Shown one piece after another: positions 42,715 to 52,174 of a stretch of 64,000 nt of DNA. This DNA comes from Salinarimonas sp052380005 (lineage in GTDB: Bacteria; Pseudomonadota; Alphaproteobacteria; Rhizobiales; Beijerinckiaceae), in assembly GCA_052380005.1 (NCBI GenBank), contig JBQTCJ010000006.1. The stretch is one strand, 5' to 3'. Position 1 is the stretch's first letter. Each line of letters begins with the position of its first letter. A program made the translations under genes and the position numbers. Below the pieces are notes generated by a model. The model was not told the origin of the DNA and ran no database searches. It worked only from the letters and a program-made list of their open reading frames with translations.

Positions 42715-42769
42715 AACAATCTAGCGCAGGCGACGCCCCTGTTAAGCGCGAAGCGTTGCGCCTATTGTT
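42715..42769. promoter_or_regulatory. Inverted AACAAT...ATTGTT repeats in the lysR/glcD interval
   Basis: AACAAT-CTA-GCGC at 42715-42727 faces GCGC-CT-ATTGTT at 42758-42769, about 43 bp apart between centres. The repeats lie in the divergent promoter region. Such paired sites fit binding by a LysR tetramer, but no consensus is known for this protein. Confidence 0.35.
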
Positions 42770-42829
42770 GGATTGGAACCCGTCCGGACGAGACGGGAGG
42801 AACCGACCGCACGACGAGGAGGACGCGCC

Positions 42830-44296
42830 ATGTCGATCGCCTTCCCGCCCCCCGACGCCGGCATCCTGGCGCGGCGCGACGCCATCCTCGCCGGCCTCGC
42901 GCCGCTGGTCGCGCCGGACGCGCTGATCGTCACCGAGGACGAGCGCCGCGCCTTCGAGACCGACGCGCTCACCGCCTACCGCCGCCTGCCGCTCGCGGTG
43001 GTGCTGCCCTCCTCCACGCAGGAGGTCGCGGCCGTGATGCGGTTCTGCCGGGAGAACGGAGTGAAGGTGGTCGCCCGCGGGGCGGGCACCTCGCTCGCCG
43101 GCGGGGCGATCCCGCAGGAGGACGCGGTCGTGATCGGCGTCTCCAAGCTCAACCGTGTGCTGGAGACCGATTTCGCGAACCGCACCATGCGGGTCGAGGC
43201 CGGCATCACCAACCTCGCCATCTCGCAGGCGGTGGCGCACGAGGGCTTCTTCTATGCGCCCGACCCGTCGAGCCAGCTCGCCTGCACCATCGCCGGGAAC
43301 GTGGCAATGAACTCCGGCGGCGCGCATTGCCTGAAGTACGGCGTCACCACCAACAACCTCCTGGGCCTCACCGTCGTCCTCGTCGACGGCACCGTGGTGG
43401 AGATCGGCGGAGACATGCTGGACGCGCCGGGCTACGATTTCCTCGGCCTGATGACGGGCTCGGAGGGTCAGCTCGGCATCGTGACGGAGGCGACCGTGCG
43501 CATCCTGCGCGCGGCGGAGGGCGCGCGCCCTGCGCTGATGGGCTTCGACAGCGTGGAGGAGTGCGGCGCCTGCGTCGCCGCCATCATCGGCGCGGGCATC
43601 ATCCCCGTGGCGCTGGAGTACATGGACAAGCCCGCGATCGAGATCTGCGAGGCCTTCGCGCACGCGGGATACCCGCTCGACGTCGAGGCGATGCTGATCA
43701 TCGAGGTCGAGGGCTCGGAGGAGGAGATCGAGGACGCTTTCGCGCGCATCGTCGCGATCGCCGAGCCCTTCAACCCGCGGGCGCTCAAGGTCGCGCAGAG
43801 CGAGGCCGAGGCCGCCGCGATCTGGAAGGGCCGCAAGTCCGCCTTCGGCGCCACCGGCCGCGTCGCCGACTACATCTGCATGGACGGCACGATCCCCACC
43901 GGCCAGCTGAAGCACGTCCTCAGGCGCATCGACGAGATCGTCGAGGGCTACGGGCTGCGTGTCGCCAACGTCTTCCACGCCGGCGACGGCAACCTCCACC
44001 CGCTGGTGATGTTCGACACCAACACGCCGGGCGAGATGGAGAAGGCGGAGGCCGCCGGCGAGGACATCCTGCGGCTGTGCGTCGAGGTAGGCGGCTGCCT
44101 CACCGGCGAGCACGGGGTCGGCATCGAGAAGCGCGACCTGATGACGACGCAGTACGACCGCGCGGATCTCCAGCAGCAGCTGCGGGTGCGCGGCGTGTTC
44201 GATCCGCTCTGGCTCCTCAACCCCGCCAAGGTCTTCCCCCTGGAGGGACGCGACATCGACGACTCGGCTCCGGCGACCGGGCGGGAGGCGGCGTGA
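42830..44296 (+). CDS. glcD: Glycolate oxidase FAD-binding subunit GlcD
   Basis: A 488-residue flavoprotein of the FAD/FMN-containing dehydrogenase (VAO) family. The FAD site is in VVARGAGTSLAGGAIPQEDAVVIG, with SSQLACTIAGNVAMNSGGAHCLKYGVT and GSEGQLGIVTEATVR. The C-terminal cap has NVFHAGDGNLHPL and CLTGEHGVGIEKRD. It oxidises glycolate (or a related 2-hydroxy acid) to glyoxylate with GlcE and GlcF. I chose the start at MSIAFPPP; a longer start is unlikely. GTG of glcE overlaps its stop. Confidence 0.94.
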   Translation: MSIAFPPPDAGILARRDAILAGLAPLVAPDALIVTEDERRAFETDALTAYRRLPLAVVLPSSTQEVAAVMRFCRENGVKVVARGAGTSLAGGAIPQEDAVVIGVSKLNRVLETDFANRTMRVEAGITNLAISQAVAHEGFFYAPDPSSQLACTIAGNVAMNSGGAHCLKYGVTTNNLLGLTVVLVDGTVVEIGGDMLDAPGYDFLGLMTGSEGQLGIVTEATVRILRAAEGARPALMGFDSVEECGACVAAIIGAGIIPVALEYMDKPAIEICEAFAHAGYPLDVEAMLIIEVEGSEEEIEDAFARIVAIAEPFNPRALKVAQSEAEAAAIWKGRKSAFGATGRVADYICMDGTIPTGQLKHVLRRIDEIVEGYGLRVANVFHAGDGNLHPLVMFDTNTPGEMEKAEAAGEDILRLCVEVGGCLTGEHGVGIEKRDLMTTQYDRADLQQQLRVRGVFDPLWLLNPAKVFPLEGRDIDDSAPATGREAA

Positions 44297-45471
44297 CGAC
44301 GCACAGCCCCTCGAGCGAGGACGAGGTCCGCGCGCTCGTCGCCGACGCCGCCGCACGCGCAACGCCGCTCGCGATCGCCGGCGGCGCGACGAAGCGCGCC
44401 GTCGGCCGCCCGGCGCAGACCGAAGCGACGCTCTCCACCCGCGGGCTCGGCGGCATCACGCTCTACGAGCCGGCGGAGCTCGTCATCGGCGCGCGCGCCG
44501 GTACGCCGCTCGCCGAGGTGGAGCGCACGCTCGCCGAGAAGACCCAGCGCCTCGCCTTCGAGCCCGCGGACTGGCGCGCGCTGCTCGGCACCGACGGCGA
44601 GCCGACGATCGGCGCGGTGGCGGCGGCCAACCTGTCGGGTCCCCGTCGGATCATGGTCGGAGCGGCGCGCGACGCGCTGATCGGGGTGCGCTTCGTCAAC
44701 GGCCGCGGCGAGGCCGTGAAGAACGGCGGGCGCGTGATGAAGAACGTCACCGGGCTCGACCTGGTGAAGACGCTCGCCGGCTCCTGGGGAACGCTCGCGG
44801 TGCTCACCGAGGTGACCTTCAAGGTCCTGCCGATCCCCGAGCGCACGGCGACGCTGGTCTATACCGGCCTCGACGACGCCCGCGCGATCGCCGCGCTCTC
44901 GGCGGCGCTGGGCTCGCCCTACGAGGTGACCGGCGCGGCGCACGTGCCGGGCGACGGCGGCGGGGCGGGGACGTTGATCCGCATCGAGGGCTTCGAGGCC
45001 TCGGTGCGCTACCGGCTCGGCGGATTGAAGACGCTGCTGGCGGAGTACGGCGAGCCGGCGCTCGTCGAGGACGCCGACGGCGAGGCGCTCTGGCGCGGGG
45101 TGCGCGACGTGGCGCCCCTCGTCACGCCGGCGGACCGCGCCGTGTGGAAGATCTCCACCGCCCCCGGCCGCGCCCCGGCGCTCGCCGCCGCGATCGGCGC
45201 GCAGACCGAGGCGCGCTGGCTCTACGACTGGGGCGGGGGGCTGATCTGGCTTTCGACCCCGGCCGACGAGGCCACGGCCGGCGTCGTGCGCGCCGCGACC
45301 CGCGCCCATCGCGGCCACGCGACGCTGATCCGCGCCCCCGCGGACCTGCGGGCGGCGGTCGACGTGTTCGAGCCGCTGCCCGAGGCGATGATGCGGCTCA
45401 CCAAGGGGCTGAAGGCGAGCTTCGACCCGAAGGGGATCTTCGAGCCGGGGCGGATGTATGCGGGGGTGTGA
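44293..45471 (+). CDS. glcE: Glycolate oxidase subunit GlcE
   Basis: A 392-residue FAD-binding subunit. TPLAIAGGATKRAVGR near the N-terminus and GARDALIGVRFVNGRGEAVKNGGRVMKNVTGLDLVKTLAGSWGTLAVLTEVTFKVLP are characteristic of GlcE. The GTG start overlaps the glcD stop (GTGA). It should be followed by glcF, but an A+T-richer gene of unrelated type lies between them. Confidence 0.92.
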   Translation: MTTHSPSSEDEVRALVADAAARATPLAIAGGATKRAVGRPAQTEATLSTRGLGGITLYEPAELVIGARAGTPLAEVERTLAEKTQRLAFEPADWRALLGTDGEPTIGAVAAANLSGPRRIMVGAARDALIGVRFVNGRGEAVKNGGRVMKNVTGLDLVKTLAGSWGTLAVLTEVTFKVLPIPERTATLVYTGLDDARAIAALSAALGSPYEVTGAAHVPGDGGGAGTLIRIEGFEASVRYRLGGLKTLLAEYGEPALVEDADGEALWRGVRDVAPLVTPADRAVWKISTAPGRAPALAAAIGAQTEARWLYDWGGGLIWLSTPADEATAGVVRAATRAHRGHATLIRAPADLRAAVDVFEPLPEAMMRLTKGLKASFDPKGIFEPGRMYAGV

Positions 45472-45474
45472 GAG

Positions 45475-46128
45475 ATGAGCGAGCTTCTTCTTTCTCCGGT
45501 TTTCTGGTCGGCAGTCTCAGCATTTGCTTGGCCCGCGGCTTTCATCGTTGCAATCTTATTGTTCAAGGAGAGGATCCGAGCGCTTCTTACGGGAAAGCGT
45601 CTCAAGGCAAAATTTGCAGATTTCGAACTCGACATCGGCGAGGCTGTCGAGAAGACGTCGGAAGACGTTGGCGAACTGCGAGACAGACTCATAGAACTTG
45701 AGCAAAAACTACAGCTTTCTACGGATGCAACCGAAAATAATCGGGATAAAGGATTGCGGTTGCTATGGGTTGATGATTTCCCATCGAATAATGCAATGAT
45801 AATCGACCATTTTCTTAGAAATGGTATTCAAGTTGACCTCAGCGCAGAAACGGAAGATGCAATCAGGAAGGTTTCTCATGTTCGGTACGATCTTTTGATT
45901 TCGGATCTTGGTCGGATTGAAAATGGCATCGATAATCCTTTTGCTGGATTAGAATTAACACGACGTCTCAGGCAGGGTGGATTTGATATGCCTTTGCTAA
46001 TTTTTTCTGGGCGACGAGGACTTGAAAATAGAAAAAAGCTGCTGGATGCCGGAGCAACAGATGTTACCGCATCTGCTATCGACGTACAGGGTTTTGTTGA
46101 GCGAGTTCGGCGGATGAAGGGCACTTGA
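45475..46128 (+). CDS. Membrane-anchored receiver-like protein inserted in the glc operon
   Basis: A 217-residue protein. Residues 8-30 form one membrane segment (FWSAVSAFAWPAAFIVAILLF), residues 45-85 a coiled coil (VEKTSEDVGELRDRLIELEQKL), and residues 93-215 a response-regulator receiver-like domain: LLWVDDFPSNN supplies the acidic pair, YDLLISDLG the phospho-acceptor Asp, LLIFSG the Ser position and GATDVTASA the end. The usual Lys after the fifth strand is not evident. The DNA has far more A/T-ending codons than its neighbours. It begins three bases after glcE and ends directly before the glcF ATG, so it is co-transcribed. No output domain or kinase is present. Function unknown. Confidence 0.75.
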   Translation: MSELLLSPVFWSAVSAFAWPAAFIVAILLFKERIRALLTGKRLKAKFADFELDIGEAVEKTSEDVGELRDRLIELEQKLQLSTDATENNRDKGLRLLWVDDFPSNNAMIIDHFLRNGIQVDLSAETEDAIRKVSHVRYDLLISDLGRIENGIDNPFAGLELTRRLRQGGFDMPLLIFSGRRGLENRKKLLDAGATDVTASAIDVQGFVERVRRMKGT

Positions 46129-47490
46129 ATGCAGACCAACTTCACCGAAGAGCAGCTCCGCGATCCCGCGACCCGCGAATCCGAGAAGATCCTGCGCACC
46201 TGCGTGCATTGCGGGTTCTGCACCGCGACCTGCCCGACCTATCTCCTGCTGGGGGACGAGCTCGACTCGCCGCGCGGGCGCATCTACCTGATGAAGGACA
46301 TGCTGGAGAACGGCAAGCCGGCCACCGAGGAGGTGGTCAAGCACGTCGACCGCTGCCTGTCCTGCCTCTCCTGCATGACGACCTGCCCGTCCGGGGTGCA
46401 CTACATGCACCTCGTCGATCATGCGCGGGCCTATATCGAGGAGACCTACGAGCGCCCCTGGCACGACCGGCTCTTGCGCGCCACGCTCGCGAAGATCCTG
46501 CCCTACCCCAACCGCTTCCGCCTCGCGCTGCTCGCGGCGAAGCTCGGGGCGCCGTTCGAGGGCGTGGCGCGGGCCATCCCGCTCGTCGGCCCGCGGCTGG
46601 CCGGCATGCTCGACCTCGCACCGAAGCGCCTGCCGTCGCGCTCGGCCATCGACGGCCCGCAAGTCTTCCCCGCGATCGGCGAGAGGCGCGGGCGCGTGGC
46701 GCTGCTGCAGGGTTGCGCCCAGCGGGTGCTCGACCCGGGCATCAACGAGGCGACGATCCGGCTCCTCACGAGGAACGGCATCGAGGTGGTGCAGGCCAAG
46801 GGCGAGGGCTGCTGCGGCGCGCTCGTCCACCACATGGGCCGCGAGCACGAGGGCCATGATTTCGCGCGGCGCGCCATCGACGTCTGGACCCGCGAGATCG
46901 AGGGAGAAGGGCTCGACGCCATCGTCATCACCGCGTCCGGCTGCGGCACGACGATCAAGGACTACGGCTTCATGCTGCGCGAGGACGCCGCCTATGCCGA
47001 GAAGGCGCAGCGGGTCTCGGCGCTGGCCAAGGACGTGACCGAGTACCTCACGACGCTGAAGGTGGTGGCGCCCGGCCGCGACGTCTCGGGTCTCACGGTG
47101 GCCTACCACTCCGCCTGCTCGATGCAGCACGGCCAGCAGATCCGGCTCGAGCCGAAGACGCTGCTCAAGAAGGCGGGCTTCACCGTGAAGGACGTGCCGG
47201 AGGGCCACATCTGCTGCGGCTCGGCCGGCACCTACAACCTGCTCCAGCCCGAGATCGCCGGGCAGCTGCGCGCCCGCAAGGTCGCCAACATCGAGAAGAC
47301 GAAGCCCGACCTGATCGCCACCGGCAACATCGGCTGCATGACCCAGATCGGCAAGGGCACCGCCATCCCCATCGTCCACACCGCCGAGCTGATCGACTGG
47401 GCGACCGGCGGCCCCCTGCCGCGGGCGCTGGAGGAGGCCGGCTGGGCGGACCGGCCGCTCGCCGACGCGCCGCGGCAGGCCGCGGAATAG
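46129..47490 (+). CDS. glcF: Glycolate oxidase iron-sulfur subunit GlcF
   Basis: A 453-residue subunit that passes electrons from the flavin subunits. Two 4Fe-4S sites are clear: CVHCGFCTATCPTY (near residue 25) and CLSCLSCMTTCPSG (near 76). Two cysteine-rich CCG-type domains follow (GEGCCGALVHHMG and GHICCGSAGTYNL). The start codon follows directly after the stop of the receiver-like gene. Length and motif order are normal. Confidence 0.95.
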   Translation: MQTNFTEEQLRDPATRESEKILRTCVHCGFCTATCPTYLLLGDELDSPRGRIYLMKDMLENGKPATEEVVKHVDRCLSCLSCMTTCPSGVHYMHLVDHARAYIEETYERPWHDRLLRATLAKILPYPNRFRLALLAAKLGAPFEGVARAIPLVGPRLAGMLDLAPKRLPSRSAIDGPQVFPAIGERRGRVALLQGCAQRVLDPGINEATIRLLTRNGIEVVQAKGEGCCGALVHHMGREHEGHDFARRAIDVWTREIEGEGLDAIVITASGCGTTIKDYGFMLREDAAYAEKAQRVSALAKDVTEYLTTLKVVAPGRDVSGLTVAYHSACSMQHGQQIRLEPKTLLKKAGFTVKDVPEGHICCGSAGTYNLLQPEIAGQLRARKVANIEKTKPDLIATGNIGCMTQIGKGTAIPIVHTAELIDWATGGPLPRALEEAGWADRPLADAPRQAAE

Positions 47491-47644
47491 CGACGTCGGA
47501 CGGCGTTAACCGCGTCCCTCAAGCAGCGATTCACCCTGATTCGACGAAGCCGCCGCGAACCCGCCCGCGCGTACGCGGGACTCACCGCCCGGCAATCTCC
47601 GTCGCCGCATCGTCCCCTCGTCATCGAGCGAGGAGAGGGACGCG

Positions 47645-48568
47645 ATGCGGGCGGGATGCGGACGACGTGCGGATACGGGGCGCCTCGCGCGGCTCGCGGC
47701 CGCGCTCGTCCTCGCTGTGCTCGCCCTCGGCGCGAGCCCTACCCCCGCCGCTGCGGAGGACGGCGAGCCCGCCCCGATCGTCACCGCCGAGCTCGGCGGC
47801 GGCTTCATCGAGTTCCTGTTCGGCCGCGGCGGCGCGCTGCGCCCGCAGCCGGAGCCGCAGCCTGCACCGCCCCCGCCCCCCGCACCCGCGGCCCCGACCC
47901 CGGCGCAGAACCCATCGGGCGTCCTCGCCACGCCCTCGGCGCCCGGCGTCGGAACCACGTTCTGCGTGCGCACCTGCGACGGCTACGCCTTCCCGCTGGG
48001 CTCGCTGCGCGGGCGCGGCGATGCCGACCTGCACCGGCGCGCCTGCGCCGCCGCCTGCCCGGGCGCGGCGACCGCGCTCTTCGTCGGCTCCCGCAACGCC
48101 GGCTTCGCGCACGCCCGTTCCCTCGACGACGGCCGACCCTACGCGGCGCTGGCGACCGCCTTCCTGCACCGCCGCGAGCGCGTCGCGGGCTGCGGCTGCG
48201 GCCTCGTCTCGGAGCCCGCCGCGCGCTGGGCGCAGGGGGACGCCACGCTGCGGCGGGGCGATGTCGTCGTCACGTCGCAGGGTGCGCTCGTCTTCGAAGG
48301 CGGCGGCCTCGTCGACTTCCGCGAGAGCCGCGCCGCCGGGCAGGCGCTGCGCCGCAAGATCGACGAGCGGCTGGGGCTGACCGCCCGCGAGGAGCGCCGC
48401 GCCGCCTGGTTGCGGGCGCGTCCGACGGCGACGCCGCTCGCGACACCAACGCCCGGACCCTCGGCCGAGGCCGTCTCGCCGTCACCCGTCGCGACGCCCG
48501 TGCCGCCGCCGCGGCCCGACGCGCCGATGCGCGTCGCCGAAGGCCCGGGGCCGGACGCGAACGAGTGA
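47645..48568 (+). CDS. DUF2865 family exported protein
   Basis: A 307-residue protein. The N-terminus has a signal peptide (LAALVLAVLALGASPTPAAA region, cut near residue 37). Then comes a Pro-rich stretch and the DUF2865 core: FCVRTCDGYAFPLGSLRGRGD, RRACAAACPGA, and VAGCGCG followed by GDVVVTSQGALVF. The conserved cysteines suggest a disulfide-bonded periplasmic or wall-linked protein. The tail is Pro/Ala-rich. A paralogue starts at 63255. The function of DUF2865 is not established. Confidence 0.8.
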   Translation: MRAGCGRRADTGRLARLAAALVLAVLALGASPTPAAAEDGEPAPIVTAELGGGFIEFLFGRGGALRPQPEPQPAPPPPPAPAAPTPAQNPSGVLATPSAPGVGTTFCVRTCDGYAFPLGSLRGRGDADLHRRACAAACPGAATALFVGSRNAGFAHARSLDDGRPYAALATAFLHRRERVAGCGCGLVSEPAARWAQGDATLRRGDVVVTSQGALVFEGGGLVDFRESRAAGQALRRKIDERLGLTAREERRAAWLRARPTATPLATPTPGPSAEAVSPSPVATPVPPPRPDAPMRVAEGPGPDANE

Positions 48569-48587
48569 GCGGTCCGGCCGCGCGCGA

Positions 48588-48905
48588 TCAGTTGAACACG
48601 GCCTCGTAGACGCGCTTGCCGTTGAGCTTCTCGATGTCCTGCATCGCGGGCACCACGGGGGTGATGAACACGCCCTCCATCAGCCCCTTCTTCGGGTGGC
48701 GGATGTTGTACATCTGGTTGTCGAGGATCGGCGTCGGCGGTGTCACGAACAGGATGGCGAAGGCGCGCCGGCGCGCCGGCAGGCTCGGATAGGGCGACAG
48801 GCGCGCGCCGATCAGCTCCATCTCCACGCGGCCGCCCGCGCCCTCGAGCACGAAGGTCTTGCCGATCTCGTCCTTGAAGTCCTCGTAGGTCAGCTGATCG
48901 AGCAT
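48588..48905 (-). CDS. DUF6916-like protein
   Basis: A 105-residue protein with a small beta domain: TFVLEGAGGRVEMELIGARL, FAILFVTPPTPILDNQMYNIRHPKKG and GVFITPVVP. The pattern fits DUF6916, in which strands carry ELELxE and YxxxHPxxG. It faces the DUF2865 gene. Function unknown. Confidence 0.6.
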   Translation of the reverse strand: MLDQLTYEDFKDEIGKTFVLEGAGGRVEMELIGARLSPYPSLPARRRAFAILFVTPPTPILDNQMYNIRHPKKGLMEGVFITPVVPAMQDIEKLNGKRVYEAVFN

Positions 48906-49038
48906 CCGCGTCTCCCCTCGCGCCGAGCCCTCCCCAGGGCACGCCAGGGATAGCGTGAGTCGCCCGTCGGCGAAACCTCCGGTCAGCCTCCTCGGTGTTG
49001 AATTCGACGCCCCTGCGTCGGCCCAGCGCGGGTTGTCC

Positions 49039-50862
49039 TCAACTTTCGACGGCCGTCGGCGCGTCGGCGCGCTGCAGGCGCTCGAGCCGGGCGTAGGCGC
49101 CCCCGCGCGCCACCAACGCGGCGTGAGTGCCGCGCTCCACGATGCGCCCGGCCTCCATCACCACGATCTCGTCGGCTTCGCGGACGGTCGAGAGGCGGTG
49201 CGCCACGACGAGCGTGGTGCGCCCGGCCATCAGCCGCGCCAGCGCGTCCTGGACCAGCCGCTCGGACTGCGAGTCGAGTGCGGAGGTCGGCTCGTCGAGG
49301 AGCAGGATCGGCGCGTCCTTGAGGAAGGCGCGCGCGAGGGCCACGCGCTGGCGCTCGCCGCCCGAGAGGCGCCCTCCGGCGGGGCCGACCCGGGTCTCCC
49401 AGCCGTCGGGGAGCGCGCGGATGAAGTCGGCCGCGGCCGCGGCCTCGGCGGCCGCGACGATCTCGGCCTCGCTCGCGTCCGGCCGGCCGAAGGCGATGTT
49501 GGCGCGGATCGTGTCGTCGAACAGCACCGCGTCCTGCGAGACGACGGAGATCGCGTCGCGCAGGCTCGCGAGCGTGACGCCGCGCACGTCCTGCCCGTCG
49601 ACGAGGACGGCACCCTCGGTGGGGTCGTAGAGCCGCGTCACGAGGGCGACCAGCGTCGACTTGCCCGATCCCGAGCGGCCGACGAGCGCGGTGACGCCGC
49701 CCCCGCGCACGGTGAGGTCGATCTCCTCGAGCGCCGGCGCGTCGGCGCGGTAGCGGAAGCGCACCCGGTCGAAGCGCATCTCCCCCGCGCCCACGACCAG
49801 CGGCACGGCCTCGGGCGCGTCGGCGATGCGGGGCACCTCGTCGAGGAGCGCCCAGTGCCGATGGAGCGCGGCGATCGCCTCCTGCACGATGGCGTTGAGG
49901 TTGCCGAGCGCCCGGATCGGCTGGGCCGCCATCAGGAGGGCGGTGACGAAGCCGGTGAAGTCGCCGATCGTGGTCTCGCCCGCCCCGATCCGCACGCCGA
50001 TGAGAAGCAGCACGGCGGCGACCGCGGCGCCGCCGGCGATCTCGAGCAGGGGGTCGAGCCGCGCACGCTGGGTCGCGGCCTTGATCTTGAGGTCGCGCAC
50101 CCGCTCGAAGGCGCCGCGCGCGCGGCCCTCGAGCCAGCGCTCCATGCGGTAGGTCTTGGCGATGCGCACGCCCGCGAGGCTCTCGGTGACGAGCCCGGCC
50201 ATGTCGCCGATCTCCTCCTGCGTCGCGGTCGAGACCCGCCGCAGCCGCTTGCCGATGCGCGCGATCGGCGGGGCCACGAAGGGGGCGACGAGGGCCGCGA
50301 TCAGCGTCATCCACGGGTCGATGACGAGCATCGCCACGACGAGCGCCAGGATCGTGGCGACGTCGCGGAAGAAGACCGTGAAGATCCGCACCATCGCCTC
50401 GCGGATGTACGTGAAATCCGTCGTGAAACGCTGGGTCAGCGAGGCCGGGCTCTCGCTGCCGAGCTGGGCGAGGTCGAGGGAGAGGAGGCGCGCGTAGAGC
50501 GCCGCCTGCATGTCCGCCTCGATGCGCGCCACCGTGCGCTGGGTCAGCGCCGTCTGGCCGAAGAGCGCGAAGCCCTTGATCGAGGTGACGACGATCACGA
50601 CGACGGGCGCCCAATAGATCAGCTCGAGGTCGCGCCGGTCGAAGGCGTCGAAGGCCTCGCGGATCAGGAGCGGGTAGAGCGCCGTCGCGCCGGCGCCCAC
50701 CGCGATGAGCCCGAGCACGACGGCGAGCGTGCGCCGATGCGCCCGCATCCGCTCGCGCCACAGGCGGCGCATGACGGGCCAGGTGTCGCCGGACAGGAGC
50801 GGCGGCCGCTTCGTCTTCGCTTCGGGCTTCGTCGTGTCGGGCTTGGTCTGCGTGTCGGCCAT
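49039..50862 (-). CDS. ABC transporter, fused permease and ATPase (MsbA-type)
   Basis: A 607-residue half-transporter. The N-terminal 330 residues hold six membrane segments (AVVLGLIAVGAGATALYPLL; VVVIVVTSIKGFALF; ATILALVVAMLVI among them). The ATPase has Walker A GRSGSGKS, signature LSGGERQRVALARAF, Walker B ILLLDEPTSALD and the H-loop VAHRLSTV. It works as a homodimer exporting lipids or drugs; the substrate is not clear. Start at MADTQTKP was preferred over a 12-residue extension. Confidence 0.9.
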   Translation of the reverse strand: MADTQTKPDTTKPEAKTKRPPLLSGDTWPVMRRLWRERMRAHRRTLAVVLGLIAVGAGATALYPLLIREAFDAFDRRDLELIYWAPVVVIVVTSIKGFALFGQTALTQRTVARIEADMQAALYARLLSLDLAQLGSESPASLTQRFTTDFTYIREAMVRIFTVFFRDVATILALVVAMLVIDPWMTLIAALVAPFVAPPIARIGKRLRRVSTATQEEIGDMAGLVTESLAGVRIAKTYRMERWLEGRARGAFERVRDLKIKAATQRARLDPLLEIAGGAAVAAVLLLIGVRIGAGETTIGDFTGFVTALLMAAQPIRALGNLNAIVQEAIAALHRHWALLDEVPRIADAPEAVPLVVGAGEMRFDRVRFRYRADAPALEEIDLTVRGGGVTALVGRSGSGKSTLVALVTRLYDPTEGAVLVDGQDVRGVTLASLRDAISVVSQDAVLFDDTIRANIAFGRPDASEAEIVAAAEAAAAADFIRALPDGWETRVGPAGGRLSGGERQRVALARAFLKDAPILLLDEPTSALDSQSERLVQDALARLMAGRTTLVVAHRLSTVREADEIVVMEAGRIVERGTHAALVARGGAYARLERLQRADAPTAVES

Positions 50863-50937
50863 GATGGTGCGTGCGCCTCCGGCAGGCGCGTCTAGCACGG
50901 TTCGTGCGGGTATGGCACGCGCGGCCGGCGGGGCGCC

Positions 50938-52083
50938 TCAGACGCCGCGCATCCGCTCGAGCGCGGCGTCCAGCGTCGCGTCCGTCTTGGCGAAGCAGAA
51001 GCGCACCACGTTGGTCACCTCCCCGCCCGGGTAGAAGGCGGAGACCGGGATCGCCGCGACGCCGTGGTCGCTCACCAGCCGGCGGCAGAAGGCGACGTCG
51101 GTCTCGCCGCGGCCGGCGAGGTCGACGCCGACGAAGTAGGTGCCGGCTGCGGGAATGACCGAGAAGCCGAGAGCGGCGAGCCCGGCGCAGAAGCGGTCGC
51201 GCGACCGCTGGAGGTCGGCGCGCATGCCCTCGAACCAGGCGTCCTCCTTGCCGAGCCCGTAGGCGACGGCGGACTGGAGGTTGGGCGGCGTCGTGAAGGT
51301 GAGGAACTGGTGCGCCTTGGCGAGCGCGCCGAGCAGCGCCGGCGCGGCGCAGACGAAGCCGACCTTCCAGCCGGTGAGATTGAAGATCTTGCCGGCCGAG
51401 CCGATCTTCACGGTCCGCTCGCGCATGCCCGGCTCGGCGATCAGCGGCCGGTGCCGGGCGCCGTCGAAGACGACGTGCTCCCAGACCTCGTCGCAGATCG
51501 CGACGAGGTCGTTCTCGACGCACACGCGGGCGAGGAGCGCGCGGTCGGCGTCGGAGAAGACCGTCGCGGTGGGGTTCAGCGGATTGCAGAACAGGACCGC
51601 CTTCGTGCGCGGCGAGACCGCCGCGCGCAGCGCCGTCTCGTCGAGGCCGAAGCGCGGGGGCTCCAGCGTCACCACCCGCGGCACGCCGCCGGCGCGGCGC
51701 ACGAGCGGCAGGTAGGCGTCGTACATCGGCGCGAACAGGACGACCTCGTCGCCGGGCTCGACGAGCGCCATCAACGCGCCGGCGATCGCCTCGGTGGCGC
51801 CCGACGTGACCATCACCTCGCGCTCCGGATCGAGGTCGAGCCCTTGCCAGCGCGCGTAGTGTGCCGCGATCGCCGCGCGCAGCTCCGGCAGCCCGAGCAT
51901 TGGCGGATACTGGTTCCAGCCCTCGATCACCGCCCGGGCCGCCGCCTCGCGCACGTCGGCGGGGCCGGGATCGTCCGGGAAGCCCTGGCCGAGATTGACC
52001 GCCCCGGTCTCGCGGGCGCGCCGGGACATCTCCTCGAAGATCGTGGTCGGCAGGCCGGCAAAGACGGCGTTGAGCGGCTTCAT
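50938..52083 (-). CDS. PLP-dependent aminotransferase, class I/II
   Basis: A 381-residue fold type I aminotransferase. GSAGKIFNLTGWKVG contains the PLP lysine, and NLGQGFPDDPGP, SGATEAIAGAL, FCNPLNPTAT and CDEVWEHVVFD are all present. These features are close to the aminotransferase/kynurenine-glutamine transaminase (MetC/YbdL-like) group. The substrate cannot be set from sequence alone. Gene length is normal. Confidence 0.88.
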   Translation of the reverse strand: MKPLNAVFAGLPTTIFEEMSRRARETGAVNLGQGFPDDPGPADVREAAARAVIEGWNQYPPMLGLPELRAAIAAHYARWQGLDLDPEREVMVTSGATEAIAGALMALVEPGDEVVLFAPMYDAYLPLVRRAGGVPRVVTLEPPRFGLDETALRAAVSPRTKAVLFCNPLNPTATVFSDADRALLARVCVENDLVAICDEVWEHVVFDGARHRPLIAEPGMRERTVKIGSAGKIFNLTGWKVGFVCAAPALLGALAKAHQFLTFTTPPNLQSAVAYGLGKEDAWFEGMRADLQRSRDRFCAGLAALGFSVIPAAGTYFVGVDLAGRGETDVAFCRRLVSDHGVAAIPVSAFYPGGEVTNVVRFCFAKTDATLDAALERMRGV

Positions 52084-52174
52084 CGCGGGGCGGCTCCGGA
52101 GGGCGGCGAACGCGGCTCCTCTAGCACGGGAGCGCGGCCGCCCGGAAGCGCCGAGGGAGGAAGGATGCGCCCGC

